Origin: Corylus avellana
Lineage: Eukaryota > Streptophyta > Magnoliopsida > Fagales > Betulaceae
NCBI RefSeq assembly: GCF_901000735.1
Contig: NC_081545.1
Coordinates: forward strand, 17,740,758 to 17,804,757
DNA: 64,000 bases
Direction: 5' to 3'
Positions 47,076 to 59,099 of this stretch are shown here, in pieces. A model generated the notes under the pieces. That model ran no database searches and was not told the DNA's origin. It worked only from the letters and a program-made list of their open reading frames with translations. The position numbers were made by a program, and so were the translations under genes. Each line of letters starts with the position of its first letter. The first letter of the stretch is position 1.

Positions 47076-50000
47076 TTTTTTTTTTTTTTGAATAAGTAGG
47101 ACTTTTATTACTCAAACATTATTAGAGGAAGGAGTCTCCCCTATAATAAGCTCATGAATACAATCAGGATATGCAAAATGCCGTGTCCTTGCTGTGTTCG
47201 CCCGAATGGCCATCCGTGCTACCTCATGGGCCGCTTGATTTGCAGATCTTCAAACCGCCATCACCTTCCAATCAGTGAAGGGTTGTAGCATAATATACAT
47301 GTCTTCAATCAAATGACCAATATCCCTCCCACTAGCATCTCTGCCATTAACAGCATCCACCATGAGCTTCAAGTCCCCTTCCAAGATGATCTTCCTCAGT
47401 CCATATCTTTGCCAAATATTAGAGCTTGCCCTCCGGCCCACGCCTCAACTGCTAGAAGGGAGAGCCTGCCTGGTTTAATCAAGCTTCGTACAGCCAACAC
47501 CTGCCCTCGTTCGTTACGAACCACATCACCCATACCCACCACTCCTTGCTTGGAACAAATCGCCGTGTCCCAGTTGATTTTGATAAAACCCTCAGGCGGA
47601 ACAATCCAGCTGGAAGCCTCAACTATCTCTCGGGGAGAAGATGGATTTGGGGAATTTACGTCCAAATAATCAGTGTGAGCCTGCAAAGCCTGCTATACCA
47701 ATGCACTTGGGTGGGAAAATTTGCTTTCATGCACAAAGACTTTTCGCCGTAACCAGACGCGTCGTGCGATCCCAGCAAAGAGACCCAGCTCCTCTCCATC
47801 ACACCTCTTCGCCACCAGTTCCACCACCTGTCTAAAGGTTGGGCCCTCCAGTACCAGCTTTTGAAATTTTTTTAGACTTGTTCCTCATACATCCCGTGCC
47901 GAGGGGCAATCCCATAGGATATGGTATCCAGTTTCTGCTTGTAGTCCACAGATTGGGCACAAATCATCTGGAAGAACATGCTGCCCTAAGTAGGTTGGCC
48001 TTGGTGGGGAGAATCTCCTTACATGCCTTCCACAAAAAATGTTTCTCCACATTTGGGTACGCCACCTTCCAAATTGACTTCAACAGATCACACATTTTCC
48101 CCCCATGTGAGCTCCCTGCCTGCTTGAGAAACTCCAGTTCCTTGGCCAAATGATACGCTGATTTCACTGTGAACTGACCATTAGCATTACCTCGCTAGAT
48201 CACCCTATCAGATCAGTTAGTGCTACTCAAAGGGACTAATAAAATAGCTTCAACTTCAACCGAATTAAAGATAGCCTTCAGCAGGCTTGTATTCCACCCA
48301 TACGTGTCTCTGTCAATAAGAGCACTTACCTTTGTATTGGCGTCCAACACCCGGGGAGGTGTATGAATAGAAAAAGTGGACGGAATGGGAATCCATTTGT
48401 CTCCCCAAATTCGTGTAGATTCTCCGTTGTCAATCCGTCGATACAAACCCTCCTTGAGAAGGTCACACGAACCCAAAATGCTCCGCCATGCAAAGGAGGG
48501 TTTAGAGCCCAATTTGGCCTCAAGAATTGTTCCATTTGCAAAATATTTAGCCCTCAAAACCGTGGCCACCAAACTCTCGGCCATATTCCATAATCGCCAA
48601 CATTGTTTCGCAAGAAGGGCCTTATTGAAACATAGGAAATCCCGAAAGCCCAAACCTCCTTGAGCTTTTGACAAACCCACTTTGCTCCAAGATATCCATG
48701 GAATCTTTGATTCCCCCCACCAAAATTGCTGCATTAGGGAGTTAATTTTGTCGCACAAAATTTTGGGAAGCTTGAATACACTCATGCAATACGTCGGTAT
48801 TGCTTGGACCACCGCCTTGAGCATAATCTCCCTCCCCGCTTGAGAAAGGATTTTTAACTTCCAATCTTGGAGTTTCTTCCAGATTTTATCAAGTATCCCT
48901 TTGAAAGCTTTTGTCCGAGATTTCCCAACCAAAGCCAGGAGGCCCAAATATGTCTCATACCTCTGTGAACTGGGGACACCAGAGGCTTCCCAGATATGTC
49001 GTCAATGTGCTGACATAGTATTCCGACTAAAATAGATAGCCGTCTTAGATGCATTCAATTTTTGTCCTGAAGCTTCTTCATAGATTCTGAGAATGGTAGA
49101 CAATTTTTCCCAATGTTCCAGGTCAGCTCTACAAAATAGTAAACAATCATCAGCAAAAAATAAATAGTTGATGCGAGGTCCCCTCTTAGAGGTGGGAACC
49201 CCAGTCAACACACCTTCCCTATCCACTTTGCCAAGTAAAGAACTCAATGCGTCAGCACAAATCAAAACAAATACGGTGAAAGGGGATCGCCTTGCCGAAT
49301 GCCTCGGGTTGGGACAATTTTTCTTGTATGGACGCCGTTAACCAATACTTCAAAATTCGTTGTGGTTACACACTCCATGATCAATTTGATCCAACTGGGT
49401 GCAAACCCCATTTTTCACATTACCGCCTCCAAAAATCTCCACTCCACCCGATCATAGGCCTTGCTCATATCAATTTTAACCGCCATATATCCCTTTTTCC
49501 CCCCATTCTAGATTGCATTGTGTGGAGGGTCTCATAAGCAACCAAAATGTTGTCAGTAATTAACCTTCCCTTGATGAATGCACTTTGGTTTTGAGAGATA
49601 ATAAGTGGAAAAATCAATTTCGGCCGATTCGCAAGCACCTTTGATATAATCTTATATAAAACATTACACAAGCTTATGGGGCGAAAATCCGAAACGCATG
49701 AGGGATTTTTATTCTTGGGAATGAGAGCTATAAATGTAGAATTCAATTTGCTACCAACGACAGCATTATTGAGAGAAAAAAGAATAGCTTTGCAAACCTC
49801 GGTTCCAATGATGTCCCAATGTTTTTGGAAAAAGCCCGCATTATACCCATCCGACCCGGGAGCTTTTAGAGGAGCCATTTGGAATAAGGTGTCCTTCATC
49901 TCGCTTTCTAGGAAAGGCCTCCCTAGAGTCTCCCTCATGTCATCCGTCACCCTTCCCTTTAAGCCTTCCAAGCACATATCAAAATCCCCCCCTCCACCGG

Positions 50001-51072
50001 TCTTGAAAAGACTATCAAAATAATCCGCAAATGCATCACCCATCTTTTCTTGGGTCGTCCATCTTTCTCCACTTTCATCAACAATAAAAACGATTTTATT
50101 CGCTTTTCTTTTAAAATTCGCGTAAGCATGAAAATACTTCGAATTTTTATCTCCAAATGACAGCCAATTTACTTTAGCTCGTTGGCGCCACTTTAATTCA
50201 TCTTGTTCTAATAACATTTTCAGAATATTCCTTGTTGTATCTGCTGGTTCCAAATCTGGTATCTCATTCAGCCCTTGCTCCATTGCTAGTTTATTGTACT
50301 GGTCCCTTAGAGTTGTACCCGGCAATCCCCTCTCATCAGTTCGCCATTTAAGCAAAGCTTTGGTACAACACATCATTTTGCTTTGTATAAAAGGCCATGG
50401 GTTGACATGCTGCAAGGTAGAAATAATGGGTTGTGCCTTCCAAGAATTCTGAATAATAGTTCGGACTTACCATCAAGCTCCCAACCAGCCTTATATTTGA
50501 AGTTCCTACGACCCTGCTGTCTCCTCCCATAATTGCTTAATGTCAAGAGAAATGGAAAATGATCTGACCATACGGCTGCCCCAATCACTAGTTTCGCCTC
50601 ATGAAATTTGTCACACCATTCCCGGTTAGCTACTGCTCGATCAAGCCTTTCCTTCGTAAAATCCGGTCCCTCCCTACAATTACTCCATGTGTACTTGGGA
50701 CCCCTATAGCCCAAATCCGAGAGTTCACAATCCTCCAAAGCCCTTTGGAAAGCTTCCATTAGACTTCTTTGACGTCCACTCCCACCAAATTTTTCATTAA
50801 GGCTTATAATCTCGTTGAAGTCACCTATGCACAACCAAGGGCCAGGTTCCATTCTAGCAATGTATCGCAACAAACTCCATGATTCCCCCCTCTTACTCGG
50901 ATCTAGATGGCCATAAAAACTGGTAAGTTTCCACGGCGGTTCGGTTGAGGAGGGACAAACTGTTGCATTAATATGCCGTCGACTGTAGTTTTGAATTTCA
51001 ATACCCATATCGGCCAACCATAATAAAGCCAAACCTCCACTCCTTCCCACACAATCCACCGCAAATATATTA
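47076..51072 (-). mobile_element. L1-type LINE, 5' truncated, C4 haplotype
   Basis: Allelic counterpart of 24965-28962 with the same 3' poly(A) tail (poly-T 47076-47089), the same 5' junction and the same flanks. No target duplication was found. Confidence 0.88.
47250..51072 (-). pseudogene. LINE ORF2 remains, C4 haplotype
   Basis: Same domain order as the C3 copy. Here the linker and first half of the reverse transcriptase form one open frame (50415-49465), since the C3 nonsense codon is TGC here. The catalytic motif is an intact FADD (DD codons at 49146-49151). However, one A is missing near 49264 (frameshift in LFLICADAL) and CGA has become TGA at 49002-49004. The frameshift before [15 protein letters not shown] is shared with C3. 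RNase H and zinc-binding segments remain at 47686-47250 and 48167-47964. Confidence 0.87.
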
Positions 51073-51175
51073 AAAGGTTTGAAACAGAGTTCATTACACA
51101 TTTTTAAGTGAATAAGTCTCAAAAGTAGCATGAGAAAACAACAATGTTCCTTAAGAAATTAAACTTCATATGGAG

Positions 51176-51283
51176 CTAAGCAACAGAAAAAGGATTAGTT
51201 GCGCCCACTTCGAGATACACAAAAACAGGCTTCCCAGATGCAAGAACAGATAACTTGTACGACTCATCAATACCATATCGTAA
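51176..51283 (-). pseudogene. Beta-hexosaminidase (HEXO3-like) exon remnant, C4 haplotype
   Basis: Thirty-five codons after a TTTGTACAG acceptor, reading LRYGIDESYKLSVLASGKP then VFVYLEVGA and a stop. This allele keeps YGIDESYKL and YLE, which fit the family better than the C3 allele (CGIDESYKL, YLK). The following acceptor is CAA here instead of the CAG of C3. Different decay on the two haplotypes fits a pseudogene. The remaining exons are not in the window. Confidence 0.45.
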
Positions 51284-52195
51284 CTGTACAAAGAAGAAGA
51301 GCATATATTAGACAAGAAATTTCCCTAAAGAAAATAACCAAAACTGAATGAAGCTATGGAAAGAGAGATGAACTTGGATTATGGAAGTTATAATTTGTCT
51401 CCCAAACTACTACCCAAAAGAGGAACACCAAACAAGTCTGTGCGTGTAATTTCCTGTTCGTGAAATACAAACTTATTTATTTCCAAAGAAAAAGTAAACG
51501 AAAAAAGGAGGAGGTTTGATTAGCTGGATTGAGAGGCCAGTCTAGTACTAAAATAAACATTAGATGATCATTCTAAACTAGTCAATTTGCAAGTAAACTT
51601 GCATCACAAGCCGGCACAACTTGGATTATCTTAATCACTTCAAGTCTCAGAATTATTGTATTTTATAACATAGTCTATTCTCATCATTACTTGATGGAGC
51701 AGCTCTATAAAAAGGGTTGCTACAACCCAATCTGATTATCAAATTAAAATTTTTATTATCTTCTATAGTTATTCTCAAGTTCTCATTGTTTTGAAAAGCC
51801 ATTTCTACACAGAAACATTCAACATGTACCATATTCTCTTCAGTGTTTGTATGCTCAGTTTTCTCACTTCACATATGAATGCTCAACAAACATATTTAGT
51901 AGCAATTTGCCTCAACTCTCCAACCTTCCTTTACACCTGCACCGCCTAAAATCAATCTTGCCAAGCGTTCCTCATCTTTGTATCTCAACAAAGTGAAGGT
52001 CACAAAAGTGAAAATTGAAAAATACATGCCCAATACCTAATTGCAGCAAGAACCACCACCCAAAAAAGATTACAGCCCTGTTCGGCCAGTATGTAATCCA
52101 AAGCTATATACAGCCAATGATCAAAACTATGTACAATCAAAACCACACAATCAACTACAAACTTCTAGCATACAACCAAGTCTACAAACTTGTAT
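51284..52195. other. Sequence between the hexosaminidase remnant and the foldback element
   Basis: AT-rich. I looked on the minus strand for the preceding hexosaminidase exon and did not find it. No other gene. Confidence 0.45.
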
Positions 52196-52204
52196 TAAAA
52201 AATA

Positions 52205-52661
52205 GGGTTAAATTCACTTTAGTTTCCTGAAATTTCAGGGGTTTTTCAATTCGAGCCCCAATGTTTAAAAATTGACAATGTACCCCCCTAATGTTTCAAA
52301 AATTTTCAATTTAAACTCTCAGTTACTAATTTTCGCCCAATTGGACGGAAATCATCCAACGTGCGTCTCACTTGAAATTTTGATGTCCTCTATTCTAATC
52401 TTGCCCTCATTAAAGCCTATGAAATTACATAATTACTCTCAATTTCATAGGTTTTAATGAGGGTAAAGTTGGAATAGAAGGCATCAAAATCCCACGTGAG
52501 ACACACGTGGGATGATTTCTGTCCAATTAGACAACAATTAGTAACAGAGGGTCTAAATTGAAAATTTTTGAAACATTAGGGAGGTATATTGCCAATTTTT
52601 AAACATTAATGTTCGAATTGAAAAATCCTTGAAACTTCAGGGGGTAAAGTGAATTTTCCCC
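52205..52661. mobile_element. Mutator-like foldback MITE with 9-bp target duplication
   Basis: A 457-bp element whose arms are long imperfect inverted repeats: GGGTTAAATTCACTTTAG at the left and TAAAGTGAATTTTCCCC at the right. A perfect 9-bp duplication TAAAAAATA lies at 52196-52204 and 52662-52670. Nine bases is the duplication size of Mutator elements. No coding capacity. The whole element could fold into one hairpin. Confidence 0.85.
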
Positions 52662-52670
52662 TAAAAAATA

Positions 52671-53111
52671 AGAATCCTATCTTCACATGTTCTCGCCAAT
52701 TATTTTATTTTCTTACTTGTTGCCATCCAACACAACAAGTTTATAAAGCAGGGGGAAATTACATAGCAGAAAATATGTGCAATTTATTCATGGAAAGCGC
52801 TAAACATAAGAAAATATCAAAGCAGTGAGAAATTGATAAGAACAACCATAACAATGCAAAGCACATCTAACCTTCATTTTTTTTTTAAAAAAAAAAAAAA
52901 GAAAAAAAAAAAGACATAGGTAGAGTAGAATCCTTGTACCAACTCTTAACAAAATAAGGTGTGAAGTTCCCAAATCATATCTCTTTAAACATTCCCATCA
53001 AAATGAGCAAAATCCCCACCTTGTGTTCATATAACATATAGAAAAGAAAACAAAGATGTTAAAAGTAAAAAATTAGTTGTTCGGGTTCAATTAAAACATA
53101 ACAAAACATAT
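52671..53111. other. Intergenic, AT-rich
   Basis: It contains poly-T/poly-A (52879-52910) and no recognised gene. It may include the end of the En/Spm element, whose terminus I could not find. Confidence 0.4.
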
Positions 53112-54471
53112 CTACCACACAACCATTTTACCTAAAACACATGACATTGGGAGATCAAATTGGCGCTTTGATTCTTGTCTAATTTCCTCTATTTGTTCAT
53201 CTCTTTTTCTATCTTTTTCCACTAACTCATTTTGCAGTTCCTCTATTTGTTCATCTCTTTTTCTATCTTTTTCCACTAACTTATTTTACAGCTCCTCTAT
53301 TTTTCTATTTGTTTCCTCCAACTCAACGTTGAGTTGGGTGCCATATAGTGACCGCAAAGAAGAGGATGGAGTAGGTATGACAAATTTTTCCATCCCTCTA
53401 ACATGGCCAGAACGTTTACCACCAAGAGCTTGTGTAAATATTTTCTCTTCATCTACGACAACTTCTTTGTCAACCAACTTCTCTACCATCAAATTCTGTA
53501 GAAGCAACATATTTTCAGGTTAGTCGTATAACAAGGAGAGACAAGATATCCTAAAAGTTTAGTAACTTTCATTGAACAATGTGAGACAAGATATTAATAG
53601 AAAGCAGAAATTTCAACTACTTACATATCGTTCTTCACACTGCAAAGTCACAAATGACCCGTCTTTCTTTGTGTGAGAGATCTTATAAAAGTCAATTAGA
53701 TTGATCTCCTCTTCATCCTCTCCCATCTACACATAATAGACATATAATTAACATATGCTCTAAACATAATTATTAAAATAATGTAATAGTATAAAATTGT
53801 TACCTCACTATGGCGATGATTAAGAAAAGATCGAGAGCCGGATGTGTGATTGGTCTTCAACTCCGATCTATTTTTCTTATTACATGCGGACTTGTGCTGT
53901 GACAAATTTTCATTAAATTATTACAAAATTATACTCCTTTAGATTTATTGTTGATTTAGTTTAAAAATATTTACCTTTAAGTATTTGTTTTCAAATGACT
54001 CGCATATCTTCGCGATTGTTGAGTCTTTATCACCACCGAATTTAAGAAAATGACAATGAAAACCATGACAAAGTGTTCTATAATTATTTGATAAAGTCAA
54101 CTCAATAGATCCAATTTGGTTAGCCCGATTCTTGTCTAAAGTCCACTTAACCTGTATATTATAAATAACAATAGTCTTAGCATTTTATATTACATGTAGT
54201 AAATAACATAACCCTAAACGTTACAATTCACTAAAACACGAATTCTAAACCGTTGCCGCTCACTTGGTGGGACACAAGTCCAAGAACTATGCAAAGCTCG
54301 GCGTGTTCACGAATGACATGTGTCACCCTCCTACTAAAATGACTCGCATTTTTGCCTACAGGCCGGTCCTCTTGCCTTGGGAAGAATTTTTATCTCAATA
54401 GGACAACCATCCTTAAAAAGCTGATTGAACTCAGTGGATTTATTCGGACCTCTTTTCTTCTTGTTGGACAT
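53112..54471 (-). pseudogene. En/Spm (CACTA) plant transposase gene, Ptta type, decayed
   Basis: Exons on the minus strand with clean splice sites: start exon from 54471 (MSNKKKRGPNKSTEF), 54151-53975 (VKWTLDKNRANQ...ENKYLK), 53896-53804 (NKKNRSELKTNHTSGSRSF), 53726-53625 (INLIDFYKISHTKKDGSF) and 53495-53112 (QALGGKRSGHVRGMEKF, then a coiled coil). The combination of NKKNR...HTSGSRSF, HTKKDGSF and GKRSGHVRGM is the signature of plant Ptta/En/Spm transposase proteins (PF03004 type). Breaks: a frameshift in the first exon near 54360, another before VKWTLDK, and a CAA to TAA nonsense change at 53286-53288. Without that stop the frame would run to TAG at 53112-53114. Confidence 0.72.
53184..53291 (-). 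repeat. Two 54-bp tandem units coding for a coiled coil
   Basis: 53184-53237 and 53238-53291 differ at two positions. Each encodes 18 residues (LQNELVEKDRKRDEQIEE). In the 5' unit one C to T change makes the premature stop of the transposase pseudogene. A third, partial and diverged unit precedes them. Confidence 0.9.
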
Positions 54472-54579
54472 AACAGCTGTGAGACAAAATTTGAAACATG
54501 GTTAGTATTTTTGGTGAAAAAGTTTGTTCATAGTCTATACAATAACATAGATTACTATATTAATATTATATGTGCACTT

Positions 54580-54760
54580 ACAAGATGAATTGGAGGGTCC
54601 TTGAGTCGTCGTCTAATATGGAGTTACATCAATTGCAGGAGGCACTTGTGATCCTAAACTTGCATTCTCAATATCTTCATTGAGATGCAATGGTGTAGAA
54701 CGATCCACGAACACACGTGATCTTCCTCAACTCATCTTCATTGTGTACAACTAATTCCAC
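54580..54760 (-). pseudogene. Further exon-like piece of the En/Spm element
   Basis: The minus strand reads RSRVFVDRSTPLHLNED and continues to a TAG shortly before a GTAAGT donor at about 54580. It lies between the transposase exons and the DUF4216 segment in the same orientation. It is probably part of the same element. Confidence 0.35.
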
Positions 54761-54913
54761 AATAAAAAAAGTGACTAAGAAAATGTGAAAATATTAACAT
54801 ATACAATAATCGAAAGATTGGTAACAAGGCAAACAAATCAATAGCTCATATCGTATTACCATAGAATAAATGTTCATTTACATATGCTTTGTATATATAA
54901 TTTACAATAATAT

Positions 54914-55633
54914 TCAACACATATCATCGTCAGAGTCTATATCAGAGTTGCGAGATAACTCTTCTTCATGAGCGGAGTCATCATTGAGGAATATGCTTTC
55001 ATCATTAAGGTCTTGTTCATCATCAGAACTTGTTTCGTGCCCCTCATTAGAGAAGTCATCATTGAGGAACATGCTTTCATCAATGTGCACATATACTTCA
55101 TCAATAGCTATTGGTTCCACATCATCTCTACGTAACAGATTTGAGTCTATTTTGTTTCCTTGTTGCACAGGTGCATTACCCTCAACACATTCATCATCTT
55201 CTTCCTCGTCACCAATGCCTTCGTCATCTTCTTTAATCTCTCTCTCTAATACAATTGGAACATCGTATATGTTTTTATTGGTCACTTTTTGCACTACTTG
55301 CCAACTACCACCCAATTTGGGATCTTTCAAGTAAAATACTTGTGAAGCTTGGCATGCTAGGATAAATGGGTCAGATGCATACCATGTTCGAGATGTATTC
55401 ACACTCGTAAAGTGCTCATCTGTTTGTATTCTCGTTCTATGCCCAACATCCCACCAATGCACTCAAAGATACACGCGATTTCGACCATAACGTAACACCA
55501 AAATGTCCTTCAACTTACCATGGAATTCAATATCCTTCATGTTATGCTCACCTTCAACAATTATACTACTGTTTTGGGTACGTACGTAGAGTTCGTTCAT
55601 ATATAGTTTGTTCATAGGCCTCTCAAATTCCAT
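54914..55633 (-). pseudogene. DUF4216 segment of a CACTA transposon protein, decayed
   Basis: The minus strand encodes TQNSSIIVEGEHN, then GKLKDILVLRYGRNRVYL, an in-frame TGA at 55463-55465, then HWWDVGHRTRIQTDEHFT and WYASDPFILACQASQVFYL. This matches the C-terminal DUF4216 domain of En/Spm-type transposon proteins in order and key aromatic residues. An acidic tail of Asp/Glu/Ser runs to the stop at 54914. The TGA replaces the usual LFECHWWD context. The main transposase domain is not found upstream. Confidence 0.72.
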
Positions 55634-56269
55634 CTCATATAACTACCCAACTTCAAGTACCTATCAAAGATACACTATATCTGTTTAGCCATACACCTAC
55701 CTCGTCAAATTAAATGGAAAGTCAAAGTTGAATTTATTGAGCAAGGTTGAACTGTGAGTGAAGGAACGTGGCTCAATCGATCTATGCATGCACATAGCTA
55801 AGCTTGGACTCCATATACTAGAATTACCATAAAGATGAGGGCCTTTCTTCCTTTGGCCTACAAATTGATATTATTTACGAGATTTAGAATAAATAATAAA
55901 TGCCCTCAAATGATCCAAGGGATGGAAAAAAAAAAAATGCTTAGCATAAGTAAATTATGAATTATTCTTACTTTTACAAACCTCGTTTGTCATAACCTTG
56001 AAATTTGTAAGGTAGAATAGTTTGTTAATATATTTTGGGGAGTATTTTTATTTTCTTTTTGAAAATTTTTTTGACATGAAATAAAGGTAAAACGGTTTTT
56101 GTTTTTTGAGGAGTATTTATTATTATTATTGGTTGTTTGTTAATGTCTTTGAGTTGGAAAAAAAAAAAAAAAACCCATATTTTTACTCAAAACTATCACA
56201 CAATGCTGATGTGATAGTCTCAACCAATTTTTAAATTTCTATTTTTTATTTAATTAAGACTGATTTAAG
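55634..56269. other. Intergenic, AT-rich
   Basis: Homopolymer runs near 55926 and 56159 and short inverted segments (CTATCACACAATGCTGATGTGATAG and similar near 56193-56300). No gene. Confidence 0.45.
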
Positions 56270-56870
56270 GGTTAATTGGGACTATCACGTCAGCATTGCG
56301 AAATAATTGTAGATAAAATTGTAGTTTCTATTAGAATAGTTTTCCTCACACCGACTACACATTCTTCAGGGCCTTCTAGATCTACAATATGTCATCATGT
56401 GCTCCAAAATTGCTACAAAAGAATAAAGCGTCAAAAGATCCACCGGCATCTATGCGGGGAAACTCCGATGCCTAATTCAGTTTCTGGGAGAAATATTATG
56501 TTTCGACGCACAATAATTCAATTTACTCAATGGGGACTAATTGAGCTCTATTCCGTATTCTCTAGAAGATATTCGATTATTCAAGATGTATAACATATAT
56601 TTGTACCTTGTGTAGGGTCCTATTTATAGGCTGAAGAATTGAGGTTGACTTTAACTAGTTCTTCTTATTTGAGTTGGTTTAGGAGTCCTGGGAGTTAGAG
56701 TTGGACATGGGCTCCTACTCTAATTCAGACTTTGAGTAGGATTTTGTGACCCACATTATTCTAATAGAGCCCCACTTGAATTGTATCTCCTGCTATTTAA
56801 TTAATAGCTTTGTGGGCTTGTCATTGGCCTTAAGGCCTAAAATCTGATGGGCGTGTAGTGTAATTTTATT
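56270..56870 (-). mobile_element. Probable solo-LTR fragment
   Basis: On the minus strand a TATA motif within CAGCCTATAAATAGGACC (about 56612-56629) is followed by GC-balanced leader-like sequence containing GGCATCGGAGTTTCCCCG (about 56453-56470). This style is typical of plant LTR promoters. No internal retrotransposon domain lies beside it and I could not place both LTR ends. Confidence 0.4.
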
Positions 56871-57678
56871 CCCAATAATTTCTAACATTTTTTAAAACAA
56901 TGTCATTAACAAACAAACATGATCTACATTTAAAAGTTATTGACAACAATTTTTTGTTACTGAATTTACATTAATGAATAACTTTATCACAATAAAATTG
57001 TGGGCTCAAATGTTGGGTTTGAAACCTAAATACAGATGCAAAAATAGAGATGTATATATAATTGTGCATTTCTTTTTTTTTTTTTGAAATAATTGTGCAT
57101 TTCTATTGTACATTATATGCCTATAAGGCTATTGTAGATTTTACTTACCCCAAAAAAGAAAATGCATCTACTGTCGTTTTATTGTATTTGGGATAAGCCA
57201 AGGTTACTAGACTAACCTTAAAAGAAAGAAATAAAGAGACTAATGCTAGGTTCACCATTTAACAGATTGTACCTAATTCACAAGGAATAATGTTATTTAG
57301 TAAATTGTTATACAACTGTTATATAATTAGAATGATGTTGTAGTAAAAATTAACTTTTAACTTTTTATTTTTTAACAAGCTCTTACTGATTCAAATGTTA
57401 ATTTTTAGTGCTATGTCATCCCAGTTGTTCGGCAATCGTATAACAGTCTACTAAATAACATTTCTTTATCACAACTGTCACAAGTGTAGATTACAAAGAT
57501 CATGCAGCCAATCTCAAGCACATAAACACAAAATTAATGTAATAACAAGTTTGTGTAATGCTACTACTCTTCACACTTATTTATTATACTCATTTTACAT
57601 TAATCGATGTGGTGTGTTTTAAGTGGTTTCCTTTTTATTTGTTTAGAGACATGTTAGATACTATGATTCTATCCAACA
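56871..57678. other. Intergenic, AT-rich
   Basis: A poly-T tract at about 57072-57086 is flanked by a repeated AATTGTGCATTTCT word. It could mark a retroposon tail. No gene. Confidence 0.4.
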
Positions 57679-57687
57679 TTTATTTAA

Positions 57688-58137
57688 GGAAAAATTACAC
57701 TTTAGCCCCCCAAAGTTTGGGGCAATTTTCAATTTGACTACCAATGTTTTAATTTTTGCAATGCACCCCCCAAAACTTGCAAATTTTTTTCAATTCGACC
57801 AATGTGATTCCAAAATTTCCATATTGTCCCTAATTTTTATTTTTATTTTTATTTTTATTTTTTTTATAAAAAAAAAAATTTGGAGGGTGCAAAAATGGCC
57901 AGATAGCCAAAGGGGGTGGCTACGGCCACACCAAATATTGTTTTTTAATTTTTTTTTTATAAAAAATAAAAAATAAATTAGGGGCGAGCAATATGGAAAT
58001 TTTTGGATGACATTGGTCAAATTGAAAAAAATTTGCAAGTTTGGGAGGGTGCATTGCAAAAATTGAAACATTGGAGGTCGAATTGAAAATCGCCCCAAAC
58101 TTTTGGGTGGGGGAGGGGGGTAAAGTGTACTTTTCCC
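57688..58137. mobile_element. Mutator-like foldback MITE with 9-bp target duplication
   Basis: A 450-bp element with ends GGAAAAATTACACTTTAG and TAAAGTGTACTTTTCCC, long inverted arms around a short centre, and a perfect duplication TTTATTTAA at 57679-57687 and 58138-58146. Its ends resemble those of 52205-52661. Confidence 0.87.
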
Positions 58138-58146
58138 TTTATTTAA

Positions 58147-58440
58147 CAATACTGACATGGCATTGTCATGTAATACTTTTTCGCACAAACGCGTCATTGA
58201 GGGGCGATTGAATAGTGACCTTTAGCCACTTTCATGAGTGGCCAACACCTTCTCCCACCAAACCTCCAAAAGTGGTCGTACCATCCCAAAGTTATTGGAA
58301 GTGGTCGCGACGAAACCTCGGTAAGTAAGATTTGATGGTTGTGACCACTCAAGCCATTCGGCCCAATCCAATGGATGTATGGCGCTGACTACTAAATATG
58401 GTGATTTTGTGAAAAAAAAAAAAAAAAAAAAAAGAAGAAG
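58147..58440. other. Short intergenic stretch between two foldback elements
   Basis: GC-balanced for the region (GTGGTCG words), ending in a poly-A tract (58412-58433). No gene. Confidence 0.4.
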
Positions 58441-58815
58441 AGGAAAATAGACTTTATCCCTTTGAACTATCCACCTATTTGCACTTTTAACTCCAATGTT
58501 TAAAAAGTGACACTTTACCCTCCCCCAAAGTATTTGACATTAATACTTGATCCCCATGAAGTACACTTTACCCCCCTAAGGTATTTTGAATTGACATTTT
58601 ACCCTCCAAAACTTAGTTACTTCAGGGGGTAAAGTGTCAACTCTAAGTTTTGGGGGGTAAAGTGTCAACTCAAAATACTTTAGGGGGTAAAGTGTACTTC
58701 ATGGGGGTCAAGTATCAATGTCAGATACTTTGGGGGGTAAAGTGTCATTTTTTAAATATTTGGGTTAAAAGTGCAAATACGTGGATAGTTCAAAGAGGTA
58801 AAGTGTATTTTGCCC
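58441..58815. mobile_element. Foldback MITE of the same terminal type
   Basis: About 375 bp, GGAAAATAGACTTTATCC at the left and GTAAAGTGTATTTTGCCC at the right, nearly palindromic throughout with repeated GGGGGTAAAGTGT words. The flanks are A-rich, so a target duplication cannot be judged. Confidence 0.72.
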
Positions 58816-59099
58816 AAAAAAAAAAAAGTTATATTTGATTGACGTAACATTATCATTTGCCACATTTATGGAGAATGACAAGTGTGCGATGTGTTTGGTA
58901 GTGTTGCTTTATAGAGAAACGTAATGCTGTCTTTCTGGGGCTGTTTGTTATTAGCTTGAAAAAAGAAAATGGTTTAGAACTATAGTAATATTTGATTGAT
59001 GTGTAAAAAAAGTAAAAATATTTGATATGAAAAAGTAAAAAAAAAATTATTTTGTAGTGATTTTTTTATTTAAAAAGTAATAAAATGTGATGGATGTTG

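Noticed and set aside
54984..55334. 116-codon Ser-rich plus-strand frame
   Set aside because: It is the antisense of the acidic tail of the DUF4216 protein segment.
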